DNA from: Polycyclovorans algicola TG408
GTDB taxonomy: Bacteria; Pseudomonadota; Gammaproteobacteria; Nevskiales; Nevskiaceae
Direction: 5' to 3'
Length of the DNA: 64,000 bases
Assembly: GCF_000711245.1 (NCBI RefSeq)
Contig: NZ_JOMH01000001.1
Coordinates: forward strand, 2,722,830-2,786,829
Shown here one piece after another: positions 43,342 through 55,263 of this stretch. The notes below the pieces were generated by a model that searched no databases, had not been told where the DNA came from, and saw nothing but the letters and a program-made list of their open reading frames with translations. Numbering within the stretch: position 1 is the first letter of the stretch; each line of letters begins with the position of its first letter. The translations under genes were made by a program, and so were the position numbers.

Positions 43342-46300
43342 ATGCTGGACTACACCGAACTCCACTGCGTGTCGTCGTTCAGCTTTCTACGCGGCGCCTC
43401 GGCACCGGACGTGCTGGCGGCCACGGCCGTTGCGCAGGGCTATCGCGGGCTGGCGTTGACCGACGAGTGTTCGCTGGCCGGCGTGGTCCGCGCGTGGGAC
43501 GAGATCAAAGAGAATCCCGACTTCCGCTTCATCGTCGGCAGTGAATTACCCCTCGCGAACGGCCCTAGACTCATCCTGCTGGCCGAGAACCTGACCGGCT
43601 ACCAGACCCTGAGCCAGTTGATCACCCGCGCCCGCCGCGACAGCCCCAAAGGCCACTATCACCTCGCCGCCGATGACCTGCCCGAGCTGCCCGGTCTGCA
43701 AGTTTTGTGGGCGCCCGGGCGCGACCTGAACCCGGACACCGCCGCGTGGCTGCGGGACCGTTTCGACACCGTACACCTGGCCATGGCCCGCCATCGCGAG
43801 GCCGATGACCGCCCGCGCTTCACCGCAGCCAAACACCTGGCGCAACGCTTTGGCCTGCAACCGGTGGCCGTCGGCGAGGTGCACCACCACACCCGTGAAT
43901 GCGGCCCGTTGCAGGACGTGGTCACCGCGCTGCGATTGGGCAAGCCGGTGACCCAGTGCGGGCGGGCGCTTTTTGCCAATCACGAGCGCTACCTGCGACC
44001 GCTGGCCGAGCTGGAAACCCTCTACCCCAAAGCCTGGCTACGGCAAACCCGGGTGATTGCCGAGCGCTGCGACTTCAAGCTCGACAGCCTGCGCTACCAA
44101 TACCCTGCCGAGCTGGTACCGCCCGGTGAAACGCCGACCACGCACCTGCGCGCCCTCACCGACGCGGGCCTTGCGCAACGCTGGCCAAACGGCGTACCCA
44201 GCAAGGTGCGCGACACGGTGACGCGCGAACTGGCATTGATTGCCGACATGGCCTACGAGAGTTTTTTTCTCACCGTCGAAGACATCGTGCGCGAGGCGCG
44301 GCGTCTCGGCATCCTCTGTCAGGGCCGCGGCAGCGCCGCCAACTCGGCCGTCTGTTACGCGCTGGGCATCACCGAGGTCTCGCCCGACTTCACCGATCTG
44401 CTGTTCGAGCGCTTCGTGTCGAAGGAGCGCGGCGAGCCGCCGGATATCGATGTCGACTTCGAACATCAGCGCCGCGAAGAAATCATTCAGTACATCTACC
44501 GAAAATACGGGCGTGACCGCGCCGCACTGGCCGCCACGGTGATCCATTGGCGGCCGCGCTCGGCATTGCGTGATGTGGGCAAAGTGCTGGAAATGCCCGG
44601 CGAGGTCATCGATGCGCTGGCCCGCAACCACACCTGGTGGGACACCCCCGAGCGCTGGCCGATGCACCTTGATGCCCTGGGCATCACGCCCGGCGATCCG
44701 CGTGTTCAGCAGTGGCTGAACCTGTCGCGCGAACTGATCGGCCTGCCCCGGCACCTGTCGCAGCACGTCGGCGGCTTCATCATCGCCGAGCGCGCCGTCG
44801 CCGATCTGGTCCCGGTGGAAAACGCCGCCATGCCCGATCGCAGCATCATCCAGTGGGACAAGGACGACCTGGAATCCCTCGGCCTGCTCAAGGTCGACGT
44901 GCTGGCGCTGGGCATGCTCACCGCCATTCGCCGGACGTTCGACGCGCTTAACCGCTGGGGCACCTTGCCGGCCCAGCCGCAAACCTCGCTGCCGGGTTGG
45001 CAACTGGCCGACATCCCCCGCGACTGCCCGGCCACCTTCGCGATGCTGCAACGCGGCGAGTCGTTGGGGGTGTTTCAGGTGGAGTCGCGGGCGCAGATGA
45101 ACATGCTGCCGCGGCTCAAGCCGAAGTCGCTCTACGACCTTGCCATCCAGGTCGCCATCGTCCGGCCGGGGCCGATTCAGGGGGGCATGGTGCACCCGTT
45201 CCTCAAGGCCCGGCAGGGGCAGGAAGTGCCCGACCTGCCCGACAACCCGGCGCTGCGGGCGGTGCTGGAGCGCACCAGTGGCGTGCCGATCTTTCAGGAG
45301 CAGGTGATGCAAATCGCCGTGGTTGCGGCCGGGTTCTCGCCGGGCGAGGCCGATCAGGTGCGGCGCTCCATGGCGGCATGGAAGCGCAAGGGCGGGCTGG
45401 AACATTTTCGCGACAAACTCATGGCCGGCATGGCCGAGCGCGGCTACGATCCGACGTTTGCCGAGCGCATCTATCAGCAGATTCTTGGCTTCGGCGCCTA
45501 TGGCTTTCCGGAGTCGCACGCGGCCAGTTTTGCGCTGCTGACCTGGTTTTCGTCATGGCTGAAATACCATCACCCGGCAGCCTTTTTCTGCGGCCTGATC
45601 AACAGCCTGCCGATGGGCTTTTACCCAGTGTCGATGCTGGTGCGCGAAGCCCGGCGCATGGGCGTGACCGTCAGCGCGGTCGACGTGCGCCACAGCGAGG
45701 TGAATTGCACGCTCATCCCCGATGCTGACGGCCAACCGGGCATTCGCCTGGGGCTGGGATTGATTGACGGCCTCGGCACGCCCAGTGCCGAACGCATCGT
45801 CAGCGCCTGCCGCACGCCCTGTCCCGACGTGCCGACCCTGGCGCGGCGTGCCGGGCTGGATCAGAAAGCCCTTGAAGCGCTGGCCAGAGCCGACGCCCTG
45901 CGCGGTCTGGCCGGCCATCGCCACGCCGCACGCTGGGCGACGATGGAACGGCGCAGCGGGCAGGCCGACCTGTTTGAAAGCCCGCCGCCGGAGGCCGAAC
46001 CGCCGCAACTGCCCGCCCCGACCGAGGGCGCCGACATCGTCGCCGACTACCAATCAACCGGGCTGACATTGCGCCGCCACCCGGTGGCATTGCTGCGACC
46101 GCGTCTCGACACGGCCCGGGTGGCGCGCAATGCCGACCTGAGCACGCTGCGCGACGGCCAGCGCGTCAGGGTGTCGGGGCTGGCCATGTTCCGCCAGCGT
46201 CCCGGCTCGGCCAAGGGCGTGATGTTTCTGACGCTGGAAGACGAAACTGGCATCGTCAATCTGATCATTCGCCCGGCGCTGGTCGACACCCAACGCCACG

Positions 46301-46440
46301 CCGCAGTGGCCGCGCAGTTCGTGATTGCCGACGGCATCCTGCAGCGCCAGGAAGGCATCGTGCACCTGATGGCCCGCCGCCTTCACGACCGCTCACACTG
46401 GGTCGGCGAACTGCCTTATCTGTCGCGGGATTTTCACTGA
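43342..46440 (+). CDS. dnaE2: Error-prone DNA polymerase DnaE2
   Basis: Catalytic polymerase of the SOS mutasome. The product is 1032 residues. The N-terminal PHP domain opens YTELHCVSSFSFLRGASAPD. The palm has PPDIDVDFEHQRREEIIQYI with the catalytic aspartates, and RGSAANSAVCYALGIT lies before it. Finger and thumb segments include VPIFQEQVMQIAVVAAG and GFPESHAASFALLTW. A C-terminal OB fold (RVSGLAMFRQRPGSAKGVMF) is present. It lacks the tau-binding tail of replicative DnaE1. It is the last gene of the lexA-imuA-imuB-CDF-dnaE2 run. Confidence 0.96.
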   Translation: MLDYTELHCVSSFSFLRGASAPDVLAATAVAQGYRGLALTDECSLAGVVRAWDEIKENPDFRFIVGSELPLANGPRLILLAENLTGYQTLSQLITRARRDSPKGHYHLAADDLPELPGLQVLWAPGRDLNPDTAAWLRDRFDTVHLAMARHREADDRPRFTAAKHLAQRFGLQPVAVGEVHHHTRECGPLQDVVTALRLGKPVTQCGRALFANHERYLRPLAELETLYPKAWLRQTRVIAERCDFKLDSLRYQYPAELVPPGETPTTHLRALTDAGLAQRWPNGVPSKVRDTVTRELALIADMAYESFFLTVEDIVREARRLGILCQGRGSAANSAVCYALGITEVSPDFTDLLFERFVSKERGEPPDIDVDFEHQRREEIIQYIYRKYGRDRAALAATVIHWRPRSALRDVGKVLEMPGEVIDALARNHTWWDTPERWPMHLDALGITPGDPRVQQWLNLSRELIGLPRHLSQHVGGFIIAERAVADLVPVENAAMPDRSIIQWDKDDLESLGLLKVDVLALGMLTAIRRTFDALNRWGTLPAQPQTSLPGWQLADIPRDCPATFAMLQRGESLGVFQVESRAQMNMLPRLKPKSLYDLAIQVAIVRPGPIQGGMVHPFLKARQGQEVPDLPDNPALRAVLERTSGVPIFQEQVMQIAVVAAGFSPGEADQVRRSMAAWKRKGGLEHFRDKLMAGMAERGYDPTFAERIYQQILGFGAYGFPESHAASFALLTWFSSWLKYHHPAAFFCGLINSLPMGFYPVSMLVREARRMGVTVSAVDVRHSEVNCTLIPDADGQPGIRLGLGLIDGLGTPSAERIVSACRTPCPDVPTLARRAGLDQKALEALARADALRGLAGHRHAARWATMERRSGQADLFESPPPEAEPPQLPAPTEGADIVADYQSTGLTLRRHPVALLRPRLDTARVARNADLSTLRDGQRVRVSGLAMFRQRPGSAKGVMFLTLEDETGIVNLIIRPALVDTQRHAAVAAQFVIADGILQRQEGIVHLMARRLHDRSHWVGELPYLSRDFH

Positions 46441-46571
46441 CCGCCTTGGGCCGTCTTCATCATTGTCGGCACGCCCGACGGCGTCCGGTTAACGTAGCGA
46501 ATTGGCGTCGCCGCGCCTACCCCGCGCTCGAACAACAACAAGAAATCGCTCTTCAATCAGGAAACACTTCC

Positions 46572-47579
46572 ATGACCCGCCTCACGACGGCTGCACCCGA
46601 ACCTGCCATGAACACCCGCATCACCCGCATGCTGGGGATTCGCTACCCCATCATTCAGGGGGGCATGCAGTGGGTGGGGCGTGCCGAGTTGGCGGCGGCG
46701 GTGTCGAACGCGGGCGGCCTGGGCATTCTGACGGCACTCACCCAACCGATGCCCGAGGCGCTGAGCGACGAAATTGCCCGTTGCCGCAGCCTCACCGATC
46801 AGCCGTTCGGCGTGAACCTGACCATTCTGCCCACCGCCAAGCCGCCGCCGTACGAGGCTTATCTGGACGCCGCGCTGGCCGGGGGTGTGCGCATCTTCGA
46901 AACCGCCGGCAACAACCCGGTCGCCTTCATCGAAAAGATCAAGGCCCACGGCGGCAAGATCATCCACAAGTGCACGGCGGTGCGGCACGCGCTGTCAGCC
47001 GAGCGCAAGGGCGTGGACGCGATCTCCATCGACGGCTTTGAATGTGCCGGTCATCCGGGTGAAGACGGCGTCGGCTGTCTGGTGCTGTTCGCCATTGCCG
47101 CCAGCAAGGTGAAAATTCCGCTGATCGCCTCGGGCGGCGTCGCCGACGGTCGCACCATGGCCGCCGCGCTGGCCACCGGCGTCGAGGGCGTCAACATGGG
47201 CACGCGCTTTTGCGTGACGGTTGAGGCGCCGATTCATGACAACATCAAGCAGTTGCTGGTCGACAAGACCGAGCGTGACACGGCGCTGATTTTCCGCACC
47301 CTGCACAACACCGGCCGGGTACTGAAAACCGAAGTCTCCGAAGCGGTCATCGCCATCGAGAACCGCCCGGGCGGCTGCGAGTTCAAGGACATCCAGCATC
47401 TGGTCTCCGGCGCCAAGGGCCGCGAAGCGCTGGAGAGCGGCGACCCGTCACGCGGGCTGGTCTGGGCCGGGCAAACGGTGGGGCTGATTGACGACATTCC
47501 CACCTGCGAGGTGCTGATGCAACGCATGGTGCGCGAGTGCCGGGCGCAGATGATGGCCGGCATGGCGGCGTTCAACTGA
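46572..47579 (+). CDS. Nitronate monooxygenase-like flavoprotein
   Basis: FMN-dependent TIM-barrel oxidoreductase of 335 residues. The family start is RITRMLGIRYPIIQGGMQWV, followed by ELAAAVSNAGGLGILTA. FMN phosphate contacts lie in PLIASGGVADGRTMAAAL and GVNMGTRF. FECAGHPGEDG carries the conserved His. CAGGAA at 46556-46561 supports the ATG at 46572; an ATG at 46608 has no such site. Substrates of this family include nitronates and enoyl compounds, so a precise function cannot be given. It follows dnaE2 but is not closely coupled to it. Confidence 0.87.
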   Translation: MTRLTTAAPEPAMNTRITRMLGIRYPIIQGGMQWVGRAELAAAVSNAGGLGILTALTQPMPEALSDEIARCRSLTDQPFGVNLTILPTAKPPPYEAYLDAALAGGVRIFETAGNNPVAFIEKIKAHGGKIIHKCTAVRHALSAERKGVDAISIDGFECAGHPGEDGVGCLVLFAIAASKVKIPLIASGGVADGRTMAAALATGVEGVNMGTRFCVTVEAPIHDNIKQLLVDKTERDTALIFRTLHNTGRVLKTEVSEAVIAIENRPGGCEFKDIQHLVSGAKGREALESGDPSRGLVWAGQTVGLIDDIPTCEVLMQRMVRECRAQMMAGMAAFN

Positions 47580-47598
47580 CAGGCCCACAGGGTGGCTG

Positions 47599-49101
47599 CT
47601 ACTCCATCGCGTCGACGATGCCCCGGTCCAGGCGCCCGAGAATCTCTTCGAGCGTGCGGCTGATCTGCGTGCAGATGCGGATCATCTCGATTCGCGGCCA
47701 CACCTGACGCTCGCCAGCCAGGACCAGCGCGTCGATTTCTTCATAACTGAAGGGCGACAGCAGGCGCAGCGGCGAGAACAATCTGCGCTTGGGCGCGATG
47801 CTGATGTCACCCACATAGTCCTGTGAGAGCAGGTCGTGCGCGACCTTGTTGACCACCCCCAGCGACGACGCGGGCAAGTATTTGCCCAGATAAACGTCGG
47901 CCGACTTCAGCGCACTGCGGGCAACGGCCTTGGCCGCTTTGCCCAGTGGTTGCAGACCGGCGCTCTGCAATTTGTGGTCACGGAATGTCGGCAACATCAT
48001 CGGGTTGATCATGCTGACGATGTAGTGATTGGTGCCGTACAGGCGCGCCAGTTGCTTGGCCGGCAGGTCGGCGGCAAACAGCCCGTCAATCCAGCGCGAA
48101 CGCAGATACGGCACGGTTTTGCCCTGCGCGTCACGGGCCATGAGCTGCACCGGCTCAAACAGGCCGGGAATAGCGCACGAGGCGCGCACTGCCGAGCGGA
48201 TCAGCACGTGCGGCGAGGTCATGGCGTTGAGCAAACGCGGGCTGTGATGGCGCTCGCAGGGGCTCACCGAAATGCTGATGTGCCGTCCGGTCAGCTCGAA
48301 GGCTTCCCGGAAGGTGAGGTCGGGAATCAGCCGGTCAAACGTCGGCTCGAACGAACTGGCGCGAAACATGCGCCGGATGCCGGTGCTGCGCTCAAACCAG
48401 TTGGGCGTCCACTCCTCGCCGAAGCGGACGTTGCGGGCATCAAAGAAGCCCTCCAGCTCGGCGTCGGTGTGGGTGCCGAGAATCGACACGGTGATCGCCC
48501 CGGCGCTGGAGCCCGACAGCACCCGCGGCAAAATGCCCTGCTCCAGCAGCGCCTTGGCCACGCCGAAATGAAAATACATCAAGGTGCCGCCGGCGCTGAA
48601 CATCAACGCCGAGCGACCGTAGCAATGGCTGGCACGGCGAAACAGGTCAAGCTTGGCGGCCAGGGACATTTCGCTTTCGGACAGCGTCTCGATATGCCGC
48701 AGCGCGTCGCTCACGCTGTCAACGTAGTCGCGGATCAGTTGCTTGGTGCCAAACCGCGCCTTGTTGTAGAGGAGGGGCTTGCCCATGCCGCCGAGGTTGC
48801 CGTGCACGCCCTCTTCAATGGCAAACACCAAGCCGTGATGGTCATTGGCAGCACGCACTGCGCGCAGGTGGTCGACGCGATCCCGCAGCGTGCGGTAGTC
48901 ATACAGCGCACTGATATCGCGCTGCTTCCAGACTTCGCGTCCACTGAGACGGTCCAGTGCCTTGGCCGCCTCGGCCCAGCTGTCGTAATCCGTAGCCTCA
49001 CGGAGCCGCTGGCGCAGCGTGCGCGGGTTGAGGGCGGTTTCCGGCAAGGCTTCAAGCGGGTGGTCGGTGGCGGCAGGCGCGAGATTCAGGGGCTGATTCA
49101 T
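47599..49101 (-). CDS. Patatin-like phospholipase with DUF3336 domain
   Basis: Serine lipid hydrolase of 500 residues. The N-terminal DUF3336 region (about 30-165) includes DYDSWAEAAKALDRLSGREV and YNKARFGTKQLI. The patatin domain has an oxyanion region GGTLMYFHFGVAKALLEQG, the nucleophile motif GSSAG (near 195) and the catalytic Asp in DGLFAADLPA (near 338). The C-terminal part is helical. Fungal homologues are triacylglycerol lipases; bacterial roles include membrane lipid turnover. The ATG at 49101 gives MNQPLNLAP. It converges on the preceding gene with a 19-bp gap. Confidence 0.9.
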   Translation of the reverse strand: MNQPLNLAPAATDHPLEALPETALNPRTLRQRLREATDYDSWAEAAKALDRLSGREVWKQRDISALYDYRTLRDRVDHLRAVRAANDHHGLVFAIEEGVHGNLGGMGKPLLYNKARFGTKQLIRDYVDSVSDALRHIETLSESEMSLAAKLDLFRRASHCYGRSALMFSAGGTLMYFHFGVAKALLEQGILPRVLSGSSAGAITVSILGTHTDAELEGFFDARNVRFGEEWTPNWFERSTGIRRMFRASSFEPTFDRLIPDLTFREAFELTGRHISISVSPCERHHSPRLLNAMTSPHVLIRSAVRASCAIPGLFEPVQLMARDAQGKTVPYLRSRWIDGLFAADLPAKQLARLYGTNHYIVSMINPMMLPTFRDHKLQSAGLQPLGKAAKAVARSALKSADVYLGKYLPASSLGVVNKVAHDLLSQDYVGDISIAPKRRLFSPLRLLSPFSYEEIDALVLAGERQVWPRIEMIRICTQISRTLEEILGRLDRGIVDAME

Positions 49102-49240
49102 CAAGTGACCGCGTGGCGTGGGGGGCATCACCGAATCGGCAATGCCACAAAGGTTAGCCGATCAGTTGCCTGACCGGCCTGAAGCCGGCCTGCGCGACGC
49201 CGCATCACAGACCGCAGCGCCTGCAGGACCGGGGGCGGGT

Positions 49241-52537
<3,297 letters not shown>

Positions 52538-52568
52538 ATCATCTCTGCTGCTGAAGTGAGGCATCACG

Positions 52569-52600
52569 ACCCGCCCCGAACCATTCGGGGCGGGTTTTTT
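52569..52600 (+). terminator. Rho-independent terminator after katG
   Basis: A 12-bp stem (ACCCGCCCCGAA / TTCGGGGCGGGT, 52569-52580 with 52584-52595) with a 3-nt loop is followed by a T-run to 52600, about 30 bp after the katG stop. Confidence 0.93.
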
Positions 52601-52704
52601 ATGGCCGTCACCACGCCTGCAAACGCGGGTCGGTCGGCCCGCTTGGTGCTCGACGCAAAGGCTGCCTATCATGCCGGCCTCGCTGCCCGTCAACGGAAGT
52701 CTTC

Positions 52705-53184
52705 ATGCGCAAACTCAAGTGGATCCTCGGCCTGGTCCTGGTATTGGTCGCCATGGCCGTGTTCTTCACCCTGCGCACGCCCGGCCATCTTTACGTCAAC
52801 AGCGGCGAATTCACCGACTGCCCGGCGCGTCCCAGTTGCGTGTCGTCAATGGCCACCGACGGCACCCACGGCATCGCGCCGTTGCGGGCGCGCGGCGACG
52901 TTACCGCCACGATGTCGATGATGGCCCGACACCTGAGCAGCCTGCCCGGCGCCAGCATCGAACATCTCGGACCCGGCTACCTGCATGTGGTCTTTGTCTC
53001 GCCGAAGATGCGCTTCCATGACGACTTGGAGCTGCTGGTCGGCGACGGGCAGATGATCAATGTCCGCTCGATCTCGCGCTTCGGCTATCGCGATTTCGGC
53101 GTCAACCGTGATCGCGTCGAGGCCCTGCGCGCCTGGCTGGATGAGGAACAGAGTCGGCCGGATTGGGAACAGCCCGAGCGTTGA
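52705..53184 (+). CDS. DUF1499 family protein, membrane-anchored
   Basis: The product is 159 residues. One N-terminal span or signal anchor (LKWILGLVLVLVAMAVFFTL) is followed by the DUF1499 signature CPARPSCVSSMATDG. A soluble domain with VRSISRFGYRDFGVNRDRV ends with an acidic tail. Function is unknown. It is the last chromosomal gene before the prophage: the putative phage end (TGTATTGA) begins 11 bp after its stop. Confidence 0.85.
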   Translation: MRKLKWILGLVLVLVAMAVFFTLRTPGHLYVNSGEFTDCPARPSCVSSMATDGTHGIAPLRARGDVTATMSMMARHLSSLPGASIEHLGPGYLHVVFVSPKMRFHDDLELLVGDGQMINVRSISRFGYRDFGVNRDRVEALRAWLDEEQSRPDWEQPER

Positions 53185-53194
53185 GACGCCGAAC

Positions 53195-53333
53195 TGTATT
53201 GAGACAGATGGTCTGGGATACAGCGGGATAAAGAGGGATTGGCCGGGATAGCTCGCAGCGACGGGGATTTTGGCCCCAACTGCCGGATCGGCCTGCGACA
53301 GATGGTTTGACACGCATTATTGCGTGCTCAAAC
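53195..53333. repeat. Probable prophage end: TGTATTGA terminus with repeated boxes
   Basis: TGTATTGAGACAG begins at 53195. GACAGATGGT occurs at 53203-53212 and 53297-53306. GGGAT recurs at 53215, 53225, 53235 and 53245, exactly 10 bp apart. An imperfect palindrome spans 53305-53333 (GTTTGACACGCA / TGCGTGCTCAAAC). Multiple end-boxes are expected where a Mu-type transposase binds. No gene is apparent in 53185-53397. Confidence 0.55.
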
Positions 53334-53397
53334 GTCGTTTAAGCCGGAAATTACCGGTAAAGAATCCATCGATTGGTGGTAACGCCCGGCACCGCAG

Positions 53398-53919
53398 TTA
53401 CCTCAAAGTGGACTTCAGGTACCGGTTGAACCGGTCGCGCACTGTCACCTCATCTTCGGCAGACACCCCTAAATATGGCCGTGCCGGGATGTCACCCCAG
53501 GGGATTGGTGAATTGCGCCGCGTTTTGCCGAACGCCCCCTTGTTGGCTCCGAATTGTTGGGTCGCCGCGTACTCCATCGGGCTCCCCCATTCGAGCGTGT
53601 CATCAGTAGCCCGATAGTTGATCGTGGTCGACAGCGCCTTACTCTCGCCTATCAACGGCTTCTTGTTCGCGACGCGACTGGCGCGAGCACCTGGGCGTCG
53701 ATTGCTGAACGCACCCGCCGCTCGCTCCTTCGTGACCTGCGAGTTCTCCTTCCACTTCAGCCCGTCGGGGCCGGTGGAAGATTGGAACCGCTGCTTGGTC
53801 GACTCCACCATCAACTCGCCAAGCTCGCCCAGCAACGGGCGAAGGTTGCCGGCGCCCGCCGCCAGTGCCGCCAGTGCGCGCCGCGCTTCGCTATCGTCCA
53901 GCTCAATATCGAACTTCAT
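53398..53919 (-). CDS. Phage virion morphogenesis protein (Mu G-like)
   Basis: The product is 173 residues. It begins MKFDIELDDSEARRALAALA. Next come LGELMVESTKQRFQSSTGPD and a Gly/Arg-rich middle, then WGSPMEYAATQQFGANKGAF and the closing IPARPYLGVSAEDE. This is the pattern of the Mu G / tail-completion family. It is complete at its C-terminus, so any truncation of the prophage occurred outside the gene. It follows F with an 87-bp gap. In Mu-type phages protease and major head genes come next; here the prophage end follows instead. Confidence 0.85.
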   Translation of the reverse strand: MKFDIELDDSEARRALAALAAGAGNLRPLLGELGELMVESTKQRFQSSTGPDGLKWKENSQVTKERAAGAFSNRRPGARASRVANKKPLIGESKALSTTINYRATDDTLEWGSPMEYAATQQFGANKGAFGKTRRNSPIPWGDIPARPYLGVSAEDEVTVRDRFNRYLKSTLR

Positions 53920-54006
53920 GTCGTACACTCCTGTCTGGTCGTTGACGCAGCACACACCGTCGGGCTCATACCTCGAAGCGTCCAGGACGTAGGGGTCGGG
54001 TTGCGA

Positions 54007-55263
54007 TCAACGGCTTTTCACGATGTAGAGCGTTTCCAGCGCTAGCATCAGCCGACCGCCGCGAACCTCGGCCACCACCACCCAACGCTCATCACCCAGT
54101 TGCTTGATCAGCCTCACCAGCTGGCGCCTGCTCTTGTTGCTAAGACCGGCGTCTTCAATAACTTCTGGCTCGTTGATCACTTGCGGTAGCCGAGCGTAGT
54201 CGGCGGCCGTGATTGCTCGCTGGCCCCTGGCCGCCTCCGTCACATCGTTGCCGTGTCGACGCTGGATATGCCGCACTGCATGGGCATCCACCGCCACATC
54301 GAAGCCCGACACATTCAAGCCGGTTAGCGTGTTGATCTGCCCTGCCTGCGCCGTCGTGAGTAGCCCCAGCGTCCGATATTGCGGAACGTTGGCTGCGCCA
54401 TCGGTCAGCACCCGCTGGGCATAGCGCCGCAGATCATCCGCCACTGACGGCAGTTGCCGATACGACTGACTCAGAGCATCGCGCACCGTCTCTGGCACGT
54501 TCTGCATGAAGGCCTTGGCGAGCGTGTATTCCCACTGGACCGTCTTGGCGGCCATCTGCTGCACAGCCTCGCTCACCGTGTCGCCAGGCGCGTAGCCCCA
54601 GCCCTTGCCGATGCCATCCGGCTCGCCGGTGACCGCATCGATGGCATCCCACCCTTCCGGTAACTGGCGATCTGGGTCGCCGCCAAGGCTGCGTGCGTCT
54701 TCAGGATTACGCAGCCCCACCACGCGGCAGGAACACCCCCACCCATTTGGCGGATAGTGCGTTTCCCAAAAGGGGTGATTCGCGGGCAACACCATGCCGT
54801 CCCAAGCAAGATGCTCGGGCCGGGGCTCCAAAGAGCCACCGTGCCGGTACATGTAGTGACTGAAGCCACCCTCGCGCAGCTGTGCCAGCCGCCCGGCCGC
54901 GTAGCTGGTCCGCATATTGGTGGTGTAGATCGTGCGGGTGCGCCAGTTCCGCTCCCCGGTGTAATCCCACCCGTGCCGCTTGACGATATCGTCGAAGTCC
55001 TTGCGAAAGGCCTCGAGGCTTTTGCCCTCTGTGATGGACCGATCCACCGCAGCCGCAAAGTCACTCAGCAGATCCGCCTTCATCGCGCCTGCCACCATAA
55101 AACCGCGATCGTGCTGCCCCTTCCACACCTGGTCCCAGCGCTCGGTGGGAATCAGGTTGCCAAGCTTCTGGCGGAAAAAAGCCACCTGCTGATTGAAGGG
55201 CTCGCGCAGGACTCCACGAGTAACGGGTTGGCCAGCTGCGTCAGCCACCGCCGTCTCGCGCAT
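54007..55263 (-). CDS. Mu F-like head morphogenesis protein fused to a PBECR-type nuclease domain
   Basis: The product is about 418 residues. The N-terminal part (to about 205) is the Mu F / SPP1 gp7 head fold: RNWRTRTIYTTNMRTSYAAG, then PPNGWGCSCRVVGL with two Cys. Helices and a linker follow. The last 100 residues (VDAHAVRHIQRRHGNDVTEA, ITAADYARLPQVINEPEVIE, RWVVVAEVRGGRLMLALET) resemble the phage Barnase-EndoU-ColicinE5/D-RelE class, with conserved His and Arg-His-Gly. Such domains on virion proteins are thought to act as RNases after injection. The ATG at 55263 overlaps the portal gene by 23 bp; 55293 is an alternative. Confidence 0.82.
   Translation of the reverse strand: MRETAVADAAGQPVTRGVLREPFNQQVAFFRQKLGNLIPTERWDQVWKGQHDRGFMVAGAMKADLLSDFAAAVDRSITEGKSLEAFRKDFDDIVKRHGWDYTGERNWRTRTIYTTNMRTSYAAGRLAQLREGGFSHYMYRHGGSLEPRPEHLAWDGMVLPANHPFWETHYPPNGWGCSCRVVGLRNPEDARSLGGDPDRQLPEGWDAIDAVTGEPDGIGKGWGYAPGDTVSEAVQQMAAKTVQWEYTLAKAFMQNVPETVRDALSQSYRQLPSVADDLRRYAQRVLTDGAANVPQYRTLGLLTTAQAGQINTLTGLNVSGFDVAVDAHAVRHIQRRHGNDVTEAARGQRAITAADYARLPQVINEPEVIEDAGLSNKSRRQLVRLIKQLGDERWVVVAEVRGGRLMLALETLYIVKSR

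Noticed and set aside
44038-45519. 493-codon minus-strand frame inside dnaE2
   Set aside because: Shadow of dnaE2 third-position GC bias; no start signal or family.
47836-49173. 445-codon plus-strand frame opposite the patatin gene
   Set aside because: Antisense to a protein with intact GSSAG and DG motifs; no own signature.
53305-53333. GTTTGA..TCAAAC palindrome as a terminator for gene G
   Set aside because: No T-run on the minus strand and it lies within the repeated boxes at the prophage end, so a transposase-related role is more likely.
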